A DNA stretch of 19,240 nt from CBDTTW01 sp965363675 (lineage in GTDB: Bacteria > Bacteroidota > Rhodothermia > Rhodothermales > DASSAV01). The DNA lies in contig CBDTTW010000042.1 of the NCBI GenBank assembly GCA_965363675.1, positions 1 through 19,240 of the forward strand. The letters run 5' to 3'. Each line of letters begins with the position of its first letter. Position 1 is the stretch's first letter. Positions 6,930 to 14,548 of this stretch are shown here, piece after piece. Made by a program: the position numbers and the translations under genes. Under the pieces are notes generated by a model. It was given only the letters and a program-made list of their open reading frames with translations. It ran no database searches and was not told where the DNA came from.

Positions 6930-8627
6930 TCAGCGCGTGTGCGAGTAGGCGCCGGCAAGCTGCTCGGCGGAACTCCACTGGCCGATGGCCTGCTGCAAGG
7001 TTTCGTCCACGCCCGCGGTGATGGGGAACCACGTCGAGGCGTCGAAGAGGCGGCGGGCGATGTGCGCCTTCAGGCGGGCCTCGACGAGCGGTCGGTCCTG
7101 CTGCACCTCGGCCTTCGTAAAGTACACGGGCGCGTTGGCTCCCTCGCCGGCCTCGGCGGGCTTCTTCGCGTCGGAGACCTGGATGTTCTTGTTGCGCCCG
7201 TACGCCAGGAAGGCGTTGTACATCTCGTCCGTCACCTTGAACTGCCGGATGAACTCGTCTTTTTTGCCGCCCCACTTGCTTTGCAGGGCCGTGGTGTGCG
7301 TGTCGAGCCAGTGGCGGACGGAGTCGCTCTCGATGCGCCGGGTGATGATGGCCTTCAGGTAGGGCGAGGCCGTGTCGGGCTGCACGAGGTAGTCGGGCAG
7401 GATGCCGCCGCCGCCGAACACCAGGCGCCCGCGGTCGGTGCGGAACTGGAGCGAGTCCGGGATTTGGGAGGCCAGCTCCTGCACGCTGACGACTTCCTTT
7501 TCCTTCAGGCGCAGCTCGGCTTTTTCCTTGTAATACTCCTCCTTGTTGCCGCCGGCATAGGGCGTCTGGATGAGCCGCCCGACGGGGGTGTAGTACCGGG
7601 AAATGGTCATCCGGAGCACGCTGTTATCCGGCAACGGATATTGACGCTGCACGAGGCCCTTGCCGAAGGTGCGCCGCCCGACGATGAGCGCCCGGTCGTG
7701 GTCCTGAAGCGCGCCCGCCACGATCTCCGAGGCCGAGGCCGACTGCCCGTTGACGAGCACGATCACCGGGTCTTTCTCGAACATGCCGCCGCTCTCCGCC
7801 TTGAACGTCTGGTTGAACTCCGGGTGGCGGCTGCGCGCGTAGACGATCATCTGGCCGTCGGAGAGGAACTCGTCGCTGATCTTGACGGCCTGGTCCATGT
7901 AGCCGCCCGAGTTGTCGCGCAGGTCGAGCACGAGGCGCTCCATGCCTTCGTCCTTGAGCTTGCTGACGGCCTCGACGAACTCCTGGTGCGTCGTGCGCGC
8001 GAAGCGGTTGATCTTGACGAAGCCCGTGCGGTCGTCGAGCATGTAGGCCACATCGACGGTATAGAGCGGAATCTTGTTGCGGGTGATCGTAAAGTCCATG
8101 GTCTGGCCGAAGCCGGGGCGCAGCACTTCCAAGGCGACCTTGGTGCCGCGCGGCCCCTTGAGGTGCTTCTGCACGTCCTCGTTCGAGAAGCCGAGCGCCG
8201 GCTTGCCGTCGATGGTCACGATGCGGTCGCCGGACTCCAGGCCGGCCTCCTCGCTCGGGCCGCCGGGGATTACGCTGACGACCGTGATGGTGTCTTTCTT
8301 GCCCGCGCCCTCGATCATCTCGAACTGGATGCCGATGCCCTCGAACGAAGCGTTGAACTGCTCGTTCACGTCCGCCATGTCTTCGGCGCCGATGTACACC
8401 GAGTGCGGATCGAGCTCGTCGAGCATGCCTTTGATGGCGCTCTCGGCCAGCATCCCCGTATCGACTTCCTCGACGTAGTGCTTTTGCAGGAGCATAAAGG
8501 CATCCTGCACCTTCTTGAGCTGCTGGAACGTGTTGTCGCCCGAGACGGCCGTGCCGATCTGGAAACCGAGCAGGAGCCCTACGACGGCAAAGGCCACGAC
8601 TAACGGGAGGATTCTTCTTGGCTGCAT
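6930..8627 (-). CDS. S41 family C-terminal processing protease (CtpA/Prc type) with PDZ domain
   Basis: This 565-residue protein is anchored or exported by an N-terminal hydrophobic segment (about 7-28) and acts in the periplasm, where it trims or degrades proteins from their C-termini. Domains in order: a helical N-terminal region with the DELDPHSVYI motif (70-79), a PDZ domain (about 95-180, with GIGIQF at 97-102 and PGGPSEEAGLESGDRI at 121-136), and the S41 catalytic core. The Ser-Lys dyad is Ser298 in NGQSASASE and Lys323 in FGKGLVQ; the 25-residue spacing equals that of E. coli Prc and plant D1 protease, and Gln327 is kept. A further 150-residue C-terminal helical extension is common in Bacteroidota members. 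It is transcribed away from PolX and ends at a clear terminator. No Shine-Dalgarno sequence is visible. Confidence 0.95.
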   Translation of the reverse strand: MQPRRILPLVVAFAVVGLLLGFQIGTAVSGDNTFQQLKKVQDAFMLLQKHYVEEVDTGMLAESAIKGMLDELDPHSVYIGAEDMADVNEQFNASFEGIGIQFEMIEGAGKKDTITVVSVIPGGPSEEAGLESGDRIVTIDGKPALGFSNEDVQKHLKGPRGTKVALEVLRPGFGQTMDFTITRNKIPLYTVDVAYMLDDRTGFVKINRFARTTHQEFVEAVSKLKDEGMERLVLDLRDNSGGYMDQAVKISDEFLSDGQMIVYARSRHPEFNQTFKAESGGMFEKDPVIVLVNGQSASASEIVAGALQDHDRALIVGRRTFGKGLVQRQYPLPDNSVLRMTISRYYTPVGRLIQTPYAGGNKEEYYKEKAELRLKEKEVVSVQELASQIPDSLQFRTDRGRLVFGGGGILPDYLVQPDTASPYLKAIITRRIESDSVRHWLDTHTTALQSKWGGKKDEFIRQFKVTDEMYNAFLAYGRNKNIQVSDAKKPAEAGEGANAPVYFTKAEVQQDRPLVEARLKAHIARRLFDASTWFPITAGVDETLQQAIGQWSSAEQLAGAYSHTR

Positions 8628-8892
8628 GCTGTTTCGTTCGGAGGTGAGGGAAAGCCCGGCCGGCGGGCGCGGGCGGAAGGCGTTAGTGCGTTAACGCGCA
8701 GCGCTTAGCTTCTGGTACACTATACGGCGCATTGGGTAAAATGATTTCTGCGGACGCCCTTTTACCGGCGCAGGCCCCTGCAGGCGTTGCGGGAGCGCTT
8801 CGCGGAGCGCCGGCCGCCGCGCGGCCCGAGTCCTGTTTGATGACCGTAAAGATCATCGTATGTTCCGTCCGGGCCAGATCCACCGGGATTCT
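8628..8892. other. Divergent intergenic region between the S41 protease and PolX genes, with inverted repeats
   Basis: This 265-base region, the longest gap in the window, has no convincing gene. It holds a perfect palindrome GCGTTAACGC (8688-8697), an inverted repeat GGTAAAA (8735-8741) with TTTTACC (8760-8766), and a GC-rich imperfect hairpin GCGCTTCGCGGAGCGC at about 8798-8813. A TATAGT-like box (minus strand, about 8724-8719) could serve the protease. The PolX promoter candidate is at its right end. Confidence 0.55.
8836..8866 (+). promoter_or_regulatory. Candidate Bacteroidota-type promoter of polX
   Basis: TTTG (8836-8839), 19 bases, then TATGTTCC (8859-8866) match the -33 and -7 boxes of Bacteroidota promoters in sequence and spacing. 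The ATG at 8860 lies inside the -7 box, so translation more likely starts at 8893, 26 bases after the box. Confidence 0.55.
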
Positions 8893-10584
8893 ATGACGAC
8901 CAAGGGCATCGCCAACATCCTGCACGAGACGGCGGAACTGATCGAGCTGGTGCAGGCCGACAAGTTTCGGGCGCGGGCCTACGCCTCGGCGGGTCGCGCG
9001 CTGGAGCTGGAGGCGCAGCGCCTCGGGTCGGCGTTTTCGCCCGAGCACCTGAAGGCCGTCCCGGGGATCGGCAAGGCCATGGCTGAGGCCATCCGCGCCA
9101 TTGCCGCCGCCGGCACGTGCCCGCTGCGCGAGGCGCTGCTGGCCGAGACGCCCGCCGGGGTGCGCGAGCTGCTCAAGGTGCGCGGCCTGGGGCCTTCGCG
9201 CATCGGCGTGCTCTGGCGCACGCACGGCATCGACTCGGTGGAGGCGCTCGCGGCGGCGGCGGCCTCGGGGCGGCTCGCATCGCTGCCGGGCTTCGGCAAG
9301 CGCTCGGCCGAGACGCTGCTCGGGGCCGCCGAGGCGTCTCTGCGCCACAAGCAGTTCCGGCTGTACGCCCACGCCTACCCGGTCGCCGACCACATCCGGC
9401 TGTTCCTGCGGGAGGCTACGGGCGCCGCCGACTTTGCGGGATCGCTGCGGCGCAAGATGGAGACCGTGGAGGCCCTGGCCTTCGTAGCGCTCGGCCCGCC
9501 GGAGCGCATCGCGGAGGCGCTGCGTCTCGCCGAGGTGGAGGAGGTAGCGGTGGGGCCGGAGGCCGTCACGGGGCGCGCCGCCGATGGGCTGCCGGTGCGC
9601 GTAACGCCCGCCGCGCCCGAGGCTTACGGCCTCGCGCTCTGGCAGGAGACCGGCTCGGACGCGTTCCGGGCGGCGTGGACCGAGCGCTTCGGCGCGCCCG
9701 AGGCCGCCCCGACCGAGAGGGCGCTGTTCCGGCGCGCGCGCGTCGCCTACGTCGAGCCGGAGCAGCGCGAGAGCGCTTCGGCGCTCGCCGGATCCGATAC
9801 GGCCGCGCGCCCCCGGCTCGTTGCGGTCGAAGATTTGCGCGGCATCCTGCACTGCCACTCGACGTACAGCGACGGGGCGCACAGCCTGGCCGAAATGGCG
9901 GCCTACACCCGCGCCTGCGGCTACGAGTACTTCGGCGTCTGCGACCACAGCGCCTCGCTCGCCATCGCAAACGGCCTTTCGGCCGAGCGCGTCCGGGAGC
10001 AGCAGGCGGAAATCGCCGCCCTGAACGCCGAGGCGGCCCCGTTCCGGATCTTCAGCGGCACGGAGTGCGACATCCTGGCCGGCGGCCGCCTCGACTATCC
10101 GGACGCCGTGCTGGCCTCCTTCGACTTCGTCGTGGCGAGTGTGCATCAGGGCATGGAGATGGACGCCGAGGCGGCCACGGCGCGCATCGTCGCGGCCGTG
10201 GCGCATCCGTGCACGACCATGCTCGGGCACCCCACCGGACGCCTGCTGCTCAAACGCGACGGGTACCCGGTGGATCTCGGGGCCGTCATCGAGGCGTGCG
10301 CCCGCCACGACGTGGCCATCGAGGTGAACGCCAACCCGCGCCGTCTCGATCTGGACTGGCGCTGGATCGGCAAGGCGCTGGAAGCGGGCGTGATGCTCAG
10401 CATCAACCCCGACGCGCACAGCGCCGAGCAGATCGAACTGGTGCGGTGGGGCGTCGAGGTTGCTCGCAAGGGCGGTCTCACACCGGACCGATGCCTCAAC
10501 GCATGGCCGCGCGAGGCGTTTGCGGCATGGCTGCTGGCGCGCCGCCGCCGCAAAAACCTCGACGCGCTTAAGGCGGCCTCCTGA
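8893..10584 (+). CDS. polX: PolX-type protein: helix-hairpin-helix, degenerate X-family polymerase, intact PHP phosphoesterase
   Basis: This 563-residue protein has the layout of bacterial PolX: helix-hairpin-helix elements (PGIG at 57-60, RGLG at 97-100, PGFG at 132-135), an X-family nucleotidyltransferase domain and a C-terminal PHP metal-dependent phosphoesterase (3'-5' exonuclease or AP-site processing). The start at 8893 (MTTKGIANILHETAELIELV) matches the family; the ATG at 8860 adds 11 unrelated residues and lies in a promoter box. The PHP ligands are complete: HCHSTYSDG (320-328), CDHS (350-353), Glu391 in GTECD, His418 in ASVHQG, His446 in GHPTGR and Asp507/His509 in NPDAH. The polymerase motif, normally GSLRRGxETVGDxD, reads GSLRRKMETVEALA (183-196), so both catalytic Asp residues are Ala; the third Asp, expected near 235-240, is also missing. 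It probably works only as a nuclease or phosphatase in base excision repair. Confidence 0.9.
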   Translation: MTTKGIANILHETAELIELVQADKFRARAYASAGRALELEAQRLGSAFSPEHLKAVPGIGKAMAEAIRAIAAAGTCPLREALLAETPAGVRELLKVRGLGPSRIGVLWRTHGIDSVEALAAAAASGRLASLPGFGKRSAETLLGAAEASLRHKQFRLYAHAYPVADHIRLFLREATGAADFAGSLRRKMETVEALAFVALGPPERIAEALRLAEVEEVAVGPEAVTGRAADGLPVRVTPAAPEAYGLALWQETGSDAFRAAWTERFGAPEAAPTERALFRRARVAYVEPEQRESASALAGSDTAARPRLVAVEDLRGILHCHSTYSDGAHSLAEMAAYTRACGYEYFGVCDHSASLAIANGLSAERVREQQAEIAALNAEAAPFRIFSGTECDILAGGRLDYPDAVLASFDFVVASVHQGMEMDAEAATARIVAAVAHPCTTMLGHPTGRLLLKRDGYPVDLGAVIEACARHDVAIEVNANPRRLDLDWRWIGKALEAGVMLSINPDAHSAEQIELVRWGVEVARKGGLTPDRCLNAWPREAFAAWLLARRRRKNLDALKAAS

Positions 10585-10619
10585 GGCCCGCTACGGCGCG
10601 GCAAGTCCCCTTTTCCTAT

Positions 10620-10627
10620 TACTTTCG
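10620..10627 (+). promoter_or_regulatory. Candidate -7 element for yhbY
   Basis: TACTTTCG matches TAnnTTTG with one mismatch and ends 22 bases before the yhbY start, the same short-leader arrangement as polX and yajQ. No TTTG box is seen at the expected distance upstream. Confidence 0.42.
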
Positions 10628-10649
10628 CACGCTTACCGACACTACCGAT

Positions 10650-10946
10650 ATGCTTAGTTCCAAACAACGGTCCTTCCTGCGGCATGCCGCGCACGCGCTC
10701 AAGCCGGTGCATCAGATCGGCAAGGAGGGCCTGACGGTCCCGGCGGTGCGCGCCGTCGAGGCGGCGCTGAACACGCGCGAGATCATCAAGGTCAAAGTCC
10801 TCGAAGCGTGCGAGGAAAGCGCGCAGGAGGTGGCGGGCGCGCTGGCCGAGCGCATCGAGGCCGCCGAGGTGGTGCAGGTCATGGGGCGCATCGTGACGCT
10901 GTACCGGCCGCACCCCGAACAGGCCGTGCTGACGTTGCCGAAGTAG
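10650..10946 (+). CDS. yhbY: YhbY family CRM-domain RNA-binding protein
   Basis: This 98-residue protein is a stand-alone CRM domain of the YhbY type. Members bind the 50S subunit precursor and assist ribosome assembly. The sequence starts MLSSKQRSFLRHAAHALKPV, has the GKEG loop (24-27, the GxxG RNA-binding turn) and a long helix with TREIIKVKVLEA, and ends with a strand GRIVTLYRP typical of the family. Length and start match the E. coli protein. It lies 65 bp downstream of polX with its own promoter candidate, and its stop is 5 bp from the stop of the convergent fluC gene. Confidence 0.93.
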   Translation: MLSSKQRSFLRHAAHALKPVHQIGKEGLTVPAVRAVEAALNTREIIKVKVLEACEESAQEVAGALAERIEAAEVVQVMGRIVTLYRPHPEQAVLTLPK

Positions 10947-10951
10947 GGCCT

Positions 10952-11335
10952 TCAGGGGCTCCACGCCCACCGCCCGAGCGCGAAGCCGGCGGCGGCGGCC
11001 CCGAGGCCGAGCGCGTTCGAGGCGAGTACGTAGGCCGCCGCGTGGCCCCACGCCCCCGTCTGCGCGTACCCGAGCGCTTCGAGCGAGAACGCCGAGAACG
11101 TCGTGAAACCGCCCAAAAAACCCGGCGCGATGAGCAGCGCGGCGCGCTCGGGCCACTGCGTGCGCGCCATGGCGGCGGCGGCCAGGCCCATGAGAAAGCA
11201 CCCCCCGACGTTCACGGCGAGCGTGCCCCAGGGGAAGCCGCCGCCCGCGAGTCGCCCTACGAGCTGCACGGCCGCGTAGCGCGCCGCCGCGCCGCAGGCG
11301 CCGCCGAGGGCGAGGGCCAGCATTTTTCCGATCAT
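10952..11335 (-). CDS. crcB: Fluoride ion channel FluC/CrcB
   Basis: This 127-residue membrane protein is a Fluc channel, which works as an antiparallel homodimer and expels fluoride from the cytoplasm. Four hydrophobic helices are visible. Signatures are GGACGAAARY (11-20), FPWGTLAVNVGGCFLMG (34-50) with the conserved Asn42, and the Phe-box GFLGGFTTFSAFSLE (72-86), whose Phe side chains and central Gly-Thr line the pore and sodium site. The start at 11335 (MIGKMLALALGG) fits the family; an in-frame ATG four codons later is an alternative, and longer forms add a non-conserved leader. No fluoride riboswitch was recognised upstream. Its stop faces the yhbY stop 5 bp away. Confidence 0.94.
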   Translation of the reverse strand: MIGKMLALALGGACGAAARYAAVQLVGRLAGGGFPWGTLAVNVGGCFLMGLAAAAMARTQWPERAALLIAPGFLGGFTTFSAFSLEALGYAQTGAWGHAAAYVLASNALGLGAAAAGFALGRWAWSP

Positions 11336-11417
11336 GACAGGGGCCTCCGGGAAAGGCGCGCGCGGCGCGATGCCCGGAAGGTACGGCGCGCCGCCGGCGC
11401 CCCACAACGCCGCCGCG

Positions 11418-12860
11418 TCAGTAGACGAGGGGCACGACCACCGAAACCTGGTGGGTAAATACGGTCATCTTTTGCAACCATACCTCCGAAGCGGGCGCTA
11501 CGAGAAAATCGGCGCGCCCGGCGCCGACCGCGTCCTCAAAGCGGAACCCCCCGCCGCCGAGCGAGGGGATGCCTGTGCCGAGCGTCAGTAGGCCGGTATA
11601 GCGGACCTGGAAGCCCTCCTGGAGGATGCCCAGGCGGCCGCTAAGCGTCCACTCGGTCCAGCGGCTGGAGAGGTTGCGTTCGCGGCCCAGCACGAAGTCG
11701 TGCTGTTGCAAGTCGTAGCCGATGCTGTGCGCGTGCAGCCCGCCGCCGGCTTCGAGGCGGCTGCCGGTGTGCAGCAGGCCCAGCTTGACATGGGCGTTGC
11801 GAAAGGCGAACTGGTTGTCCACGGTTTTCGCGCCCGCCGGCAGCACATCGCCCTCCGGCCGGGCGACGGCCGCCGGGGCGTTGGCCCAGGTATGGCTGAC
11901 GATAGGCTCGGCGATGAGGTCGAGGCCGTAGGTGGTCGCGCCGAGGCTCCGGGCCGCGCCTACGCCGAAGCGGTACGCGCCGGAGCGTCCCGGGTCCCGC
12001 GGAATGCGCATGAGGTCGTAGTTCGGAATCTTGGGGTGCCATTTCCAATCCGACGCGGCATACGTCCCGACGGCCCACCCGTCGGGCAGCGCGCGCCGGT
12101 AGCGGAGGCTCGCCGCCCAGCCGTTGGTCTCGTCGTGCTCGGGGGCGCGCGTAGTGATGCTTTCCCGGACCTGACCGGGCAGCATCCAGTCGAGCAGTAC
12201 GGAGGGCTCGAAGGTGTGCGTCATCCGGAAGCGGTGGTGCGTCAGCGTGGCGTCGAGCATGCCGTCGGGGCCGAGCGGCGCGAGCAGGCCGCCCGTAAAC
12301 GTCCACATGCCGCCGTCCTGGCCTACGCGCTCGCCCCCGGCGTAGAGCATGCGCACGCCCTCGACGCCGGCCAGGTCGGCGCGGAAAACGCTCGCGGCTA
12401 CGGCCAGGCGCGTGCCCGGAATCTGCATGCCGGCAAAGCCGGAGGCGTACAGGTTGGTGTGCGTCTGGCTGAGCCGCGCGCCGTTCCACCAGGCGCCGGG
12501 CGCCGCCGCGACGAGTTCCTGGAACGCCACGAGGCTGCCGCCGAAGAGCTTGCCGCCGCCGGCCACGAAGCCGATGGGCAGCGTCCGGCCGGACCCGTTG
12601 TCCGGGCCGGTAAAGCCGTAGAGCACGGGCGCGCTGTGGAAGCTCATGCGCGGGGCGAGAGCGCCGCGCGCCGGGTTGCGGTGCACGTCGCCCGCCGGAT
12701 CGTCGAGCGCCAGCGAGAGGCCGCCGAAGCCAAGGCTGTGCGCGGGGTGCAGCAGAAACTGGTTGCCCTCGGCTACGGGAACCGTCTTGATGGGGATGGT
12801 CTGCCCGAGCGCCGGGAGGGCGCAGAGGCAGCACGCGAGCAGCGCAGCGAAGCGTCGCAT
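11418..12860 (-). CDS. Putative beta-barrel outer-membrane protein with PorV/FadL-like N-terminal motif
   Basis: This is a 480-residue exported protein without a firm family name. A signal peptide MRRFAALLACCLCALPALGQ is cleaved near residue 20. The rest is rich in alternating aromatic and hydrophobic strands, with repeated Gly/Tyr/Trp, and ends VSVVVPLVY with a terminal aromatic residue, the usual C-terminal signature of an outer-membrane barrel. Near the N-terminus, GGLSLALDDPAGDVHRNPA (46-64) resembles the DDPSALFWNPA motif of FadL/PorV/UPF0164 barrels in Bacteroidota. The start at 12860 places the signal peptide at the N-terminus; the ATG at 12884 adds eight residues. It is transcribed divergently from the small membrane protein and next to a T9SS cargo gene. 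A role in transport or in T9SS-linked export is possible but is only inference. Confidence 0.65.
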   Translation of the reverse strand: MRRFAALLACCLCALPALGQTIPIKTVPVAEGNQFLLHPAHSLGFGGLSLALDDPAGDVHRNPARGALAPRMSFHSAPVLYGFTGPDNGSGRTLPIGFVAGGGKLFGGSLVAFQELVAAAPGAWWNGARLSQTHTNLYASGFAGMQIPGTRLAVAASVFRADLAGVEGVRMLYAGGERVGQDGGMWTFTGGLLAPLGPDGMLDATLTHHRFRMTHTFEPSVLLDWMLPGQVRESITTRAPEHDETNGWAASLRYRRALPDGWAVGTYAASDWKWHPKIPNYDLMRIPRDPGRSGAYRFGVGAARSLGATTYGLDLIAEPIVSHTWANAPAAVARPEGDVLPAGAKTVDNQFAFRNAHVKLGLLHTGSRLEAGGGLHAHSIGYDLQQHDFVLGRERNLSSRWTEWTLSGRLGILQEGFQVRYTGLLTLGTGIPSLGGGGFRFEDAVGAGRADFLVAPASEVWLQKMTVFTHQVSVVVPLVY

Positions 12861-12980
12861 AGGGGGCGCCTGTAATCTGAACACGAACGAGGAGATAGCA
12901 TACGGAAAGACCGCCAGGGGGCGAAAGCCATTCCCGGAGCGCCGTACGGTTTTTGAGGCGCGCTGAATTCTTGGAGAATG

Positions 12981-12996
12981 CGCCGGCGCGCCGGCG
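12981..12996. repeat. Perfect 16-bp palindrome in a divergent intergenic region
   Basis: CGCCGGCGCGCCGGCG is its own reverse complement. It lies between the outer-membrane protein gene (minus, start 12860) and the small membrane protein gene (plus, start 13079), so it could be an operator or hairpin. In such GC-rich DNA it may also be chance. Confidence 0.5.
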
Positions 12997-13027
12997 GCCG
13001 CTCCGGGCCCTGGGCAGGCGCGCGCAG

Positions 13028-13035
13028 TACCTTGC
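13028..13035 (+). promoter_or_regulatory. Weak -7-like element before the small membrane protein
   Basis: TACCTTGC partly matches TAnnTTTG and ends 43 bases before the start codon at 13079. No upstream -33 box is evident, so the call is tentative. Confidence 0.22.
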
Positions 13036-13078
13036 CGAGAGGCCGCCGTCTTTCACGCTTCATCCCGCCCGCACCCTC

Positions 13079-13312
13079 ATGCCTACGCTTACGAAGGCGC
13101 CTGCCCCGGCGCAGGAAGCCACGCTCCTCGCGGCCTGCGCCGCCGCCGCGCTCTGGACCGGCATCGCCGCCCTGCTGGTCGGTGGGGCGCTGCTGCTCGG
13201 GGGCGCCCCCCGAGCGATTTTTGGGTTTACGGACGTACCCTTTCTGCTGGTGATGTCGGGCATTTTCCTGTCCGTAAGCGGCGCGGCGCTTCAGGTCGTG
13301 GAGCGCTCGTAA
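13079..13312 (+). CDS. Small two-helix membrane protein of unknown function
   Basis: This 77-residue protein (starting MPTLTKAPAPAQEATLL) has two membrane helices, about residues 14-40 and 52-73, joined by a short loop containing APRAIFGFTD. No family is recognised. The start at 13079 is chosen because the longer in-frame version (from 12953) runs through basic, intergenic-like sequence and the palindrome. A downstream gene for a secreted beta-propeller begins 42 bp after its stop and may be co-transcribed. Confidence 0.6.
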   Translation: MPTLTKAPAPAQEATLLAACAAAALWTGIAALLVGGALLLGGAPRAIFGFTDVPFLLVMSGIFLSVSGAALQVVERS

Positions 13313-13351
13313 CAGGCGTCGCTCCGCCGTCGTATCCGCAGACGCCTTGTT
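13311..13351 (+). promoter_or_regulatory. Hairpin in the leader of the T9SS beta-propeller gene
   Basis: AACAGGCGTC (13311-13320) can pair with GACGCCTTGTT (13341-13351) as a 10-bp stem with one bulge and a 20-base loop. It begins at the stop codon of the small membrane protein and ends 3 bases before the next ATG. It may control translation of the second gene or limit transcription; it lacks a clear T-run. Confidence 0.5.
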
Positions 13352-13354
13352 GCC

Positions 13355-14548
13355 ATGAAACGCACCTACGCCCTCCTCGGCTTTTTCCTGCCGCTTTTGC
13401 TTGCCGGGCGGGCGCACGCGCAGCCCTACTGGGAGCCGCCGACCTATCCCTCGGGCGCGCCCGAACGCATCGAGGCGCTCGCGGCGCCGCGCCCGGGGGT
13501 GGTCGTCGCAGGGGCGCGCAGCGGCATCTACCGCTCGGACGACGGCGGCGCGACGTGGCGGCAGGCGGCCTCGGTAAGCGCGGACGCCCTTGCGGCGCGC
13601 GGCGATACCTTGCTGGCGGCGGGCTCGGCGGGGGTCTACGTCTCCACCGACGGCGGCGCAACGTGGGGGCGCACCCTCGCCAACCCGGCGGCCTCGCTGG
13701 CCGTCTCCGGCGCGGGCGTGTACGCGGGAGGCCGCGACGGCCACCTATACCGGGCCGCCGGAGCGCAGGGGCCGTGGGTGCGCATCAATACGGCTTTCCG
13801 GGACCAGCAGCGCCACATCGGGACGATCCTTTCGGCGGCCGCTTCCGGCGCGACCGTTTTGTACCAGCACGAAGGCTCGAAGCTCTCGCTCTCGACCGAC
13901 GGCGGCGCCTCGTGGGGGCCGGTCGATGCGCTCGGGGCCTCGGCGCTCACGTTTGCCGACGGGCTGTTCTACAGCAACGCCGGGGCGACGCTTTCCTCCA
14001 GCCCCGACGGCCGGACGTGGACGCCCCTGGCGAGCATTGCGCCTTCGACGGAGGCGCTGCTCGTCGAGAACGCGCATATCGTCGTGGCCGGTCGCGTGGG
14101 GCTGCTCATCGGCGAGGGCCGTACGCGCCGCTTCGAGGACCGTTCGGCCGGACTGGCGCCGGACGAGGTGTACGCGCTGGCCGCCGACCCGTCGCGCCGC
14201 CTTTACGCGGGCACGTCGCGCGGGGTGCAGCGCTCGCAGACGAACCGGTTGCTGCCCGCCGAGGCGGCGGAAGCGCCCGCCGCATTGGGCCTGCGTCTGC
14301 TGCCGGTGGCGCCGAACCCGGCGCGCGGCGCCGCCACGGCGCAGGTGGCCGTAGACCGGCCGCAGCGCGTGACGCTGCGCCTTGTGGACGCGCGGGGCGC
14401 GCACGTTCGTACGCTGCCGGCGGCCGATCTGGCGCCCGGCGTTCAGGCCGTGCCGCTGCGCCTGGAGGGGCTGGCCTCGGGATTGTATTTCCTCGTCCTG
14501 GAGGGCGCCGCGGGCGTGCAGGCCGCGCCGGTGCAGGTGGTGCGGTAG
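13355..14548 (+). CDS. Secreted Asp-box (BNR) beta-propeller protein with T9SS type A sorting domain
   Basis: This 397-residue protein is exported. A signal peptide ends near residue 23 (GRAHAQ). The body is a beta-propeller with four Asp-box turns: SDDGGATW (61-68), STDGGATW (97-104), STDGGASW (180-187) and SPDGRTW (216-222), as in sialidase, photosynthesis-assembly and sortilin-like propellers. No sialidase catalytic Arg-triad or Glu-Tyr pair is evident, so a binding role is more likely. The C-terminal 85 residues start LLPVAPNPARG (315-325), include a LVDARGAHVRTL strand pair and end GLYFLVLEGAAGVQAAPVQVVR. This is the pattern of the type IX secretion (Por) type A sorting domain, removed on export in Bacteroidota. 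Its target is unknown; it follows the small membrane protein by 42 bp. Confidence 0.82.
   Translation: MKRTYALLGFFLPLLLAGRAHAQPYWEPPTYPSGAPERIEALAAPRPGVVVAGARSGIYRSDDGGATWRQAASVSADALAARGDTLLAAGSAGVYVSTDGGATWGRTLANPAASLAVSGAGVYAGGRDGHLYRAAGAQGPWVRINTAFRDQQRHIGTILSAAASGATVLYQHEGSKLSLSTDGGASWGPVDALGASALTFADGLFYSNAGATLSSSPDGRTWTPLASIAPSTEALLVENAHIVVAGRVGLLIGEGRTRRFEDRSAGLAPDEVYALAADPSRRLYAGTSRGVQRSQTNRLLPAEAAEAPAALGLRLLPVAPNPARGAATAQVAVDRPQRVTLRLVDARGAHVRTLPAADLAPGVQAVPLRLEGLASGLYFLVLEGAAGVQAAPVQVVR

Noticed and set aside
6780..8603. A 607-codon plus-strand open frame over the S41 protease.
   Set aside because: The protease's PDZ and Ser-Lys motifs are on the minus strand; the opposite frame is Val/Glu/His-rich shadow sequence.
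8860..8892. An earlier ATG for the PolX gene.
   Set aside because: It falls inside a promoter-like -7 box and adds residues unlike the family N-terminus; 8893 fits both.
11336..11417. A possible fluoride riboswitch upstream of crcB.
   Set aside because: I looked for the fluoride aptamer's conserved GGxGATGG and GCCT segments on the crcB strand and did not find them.
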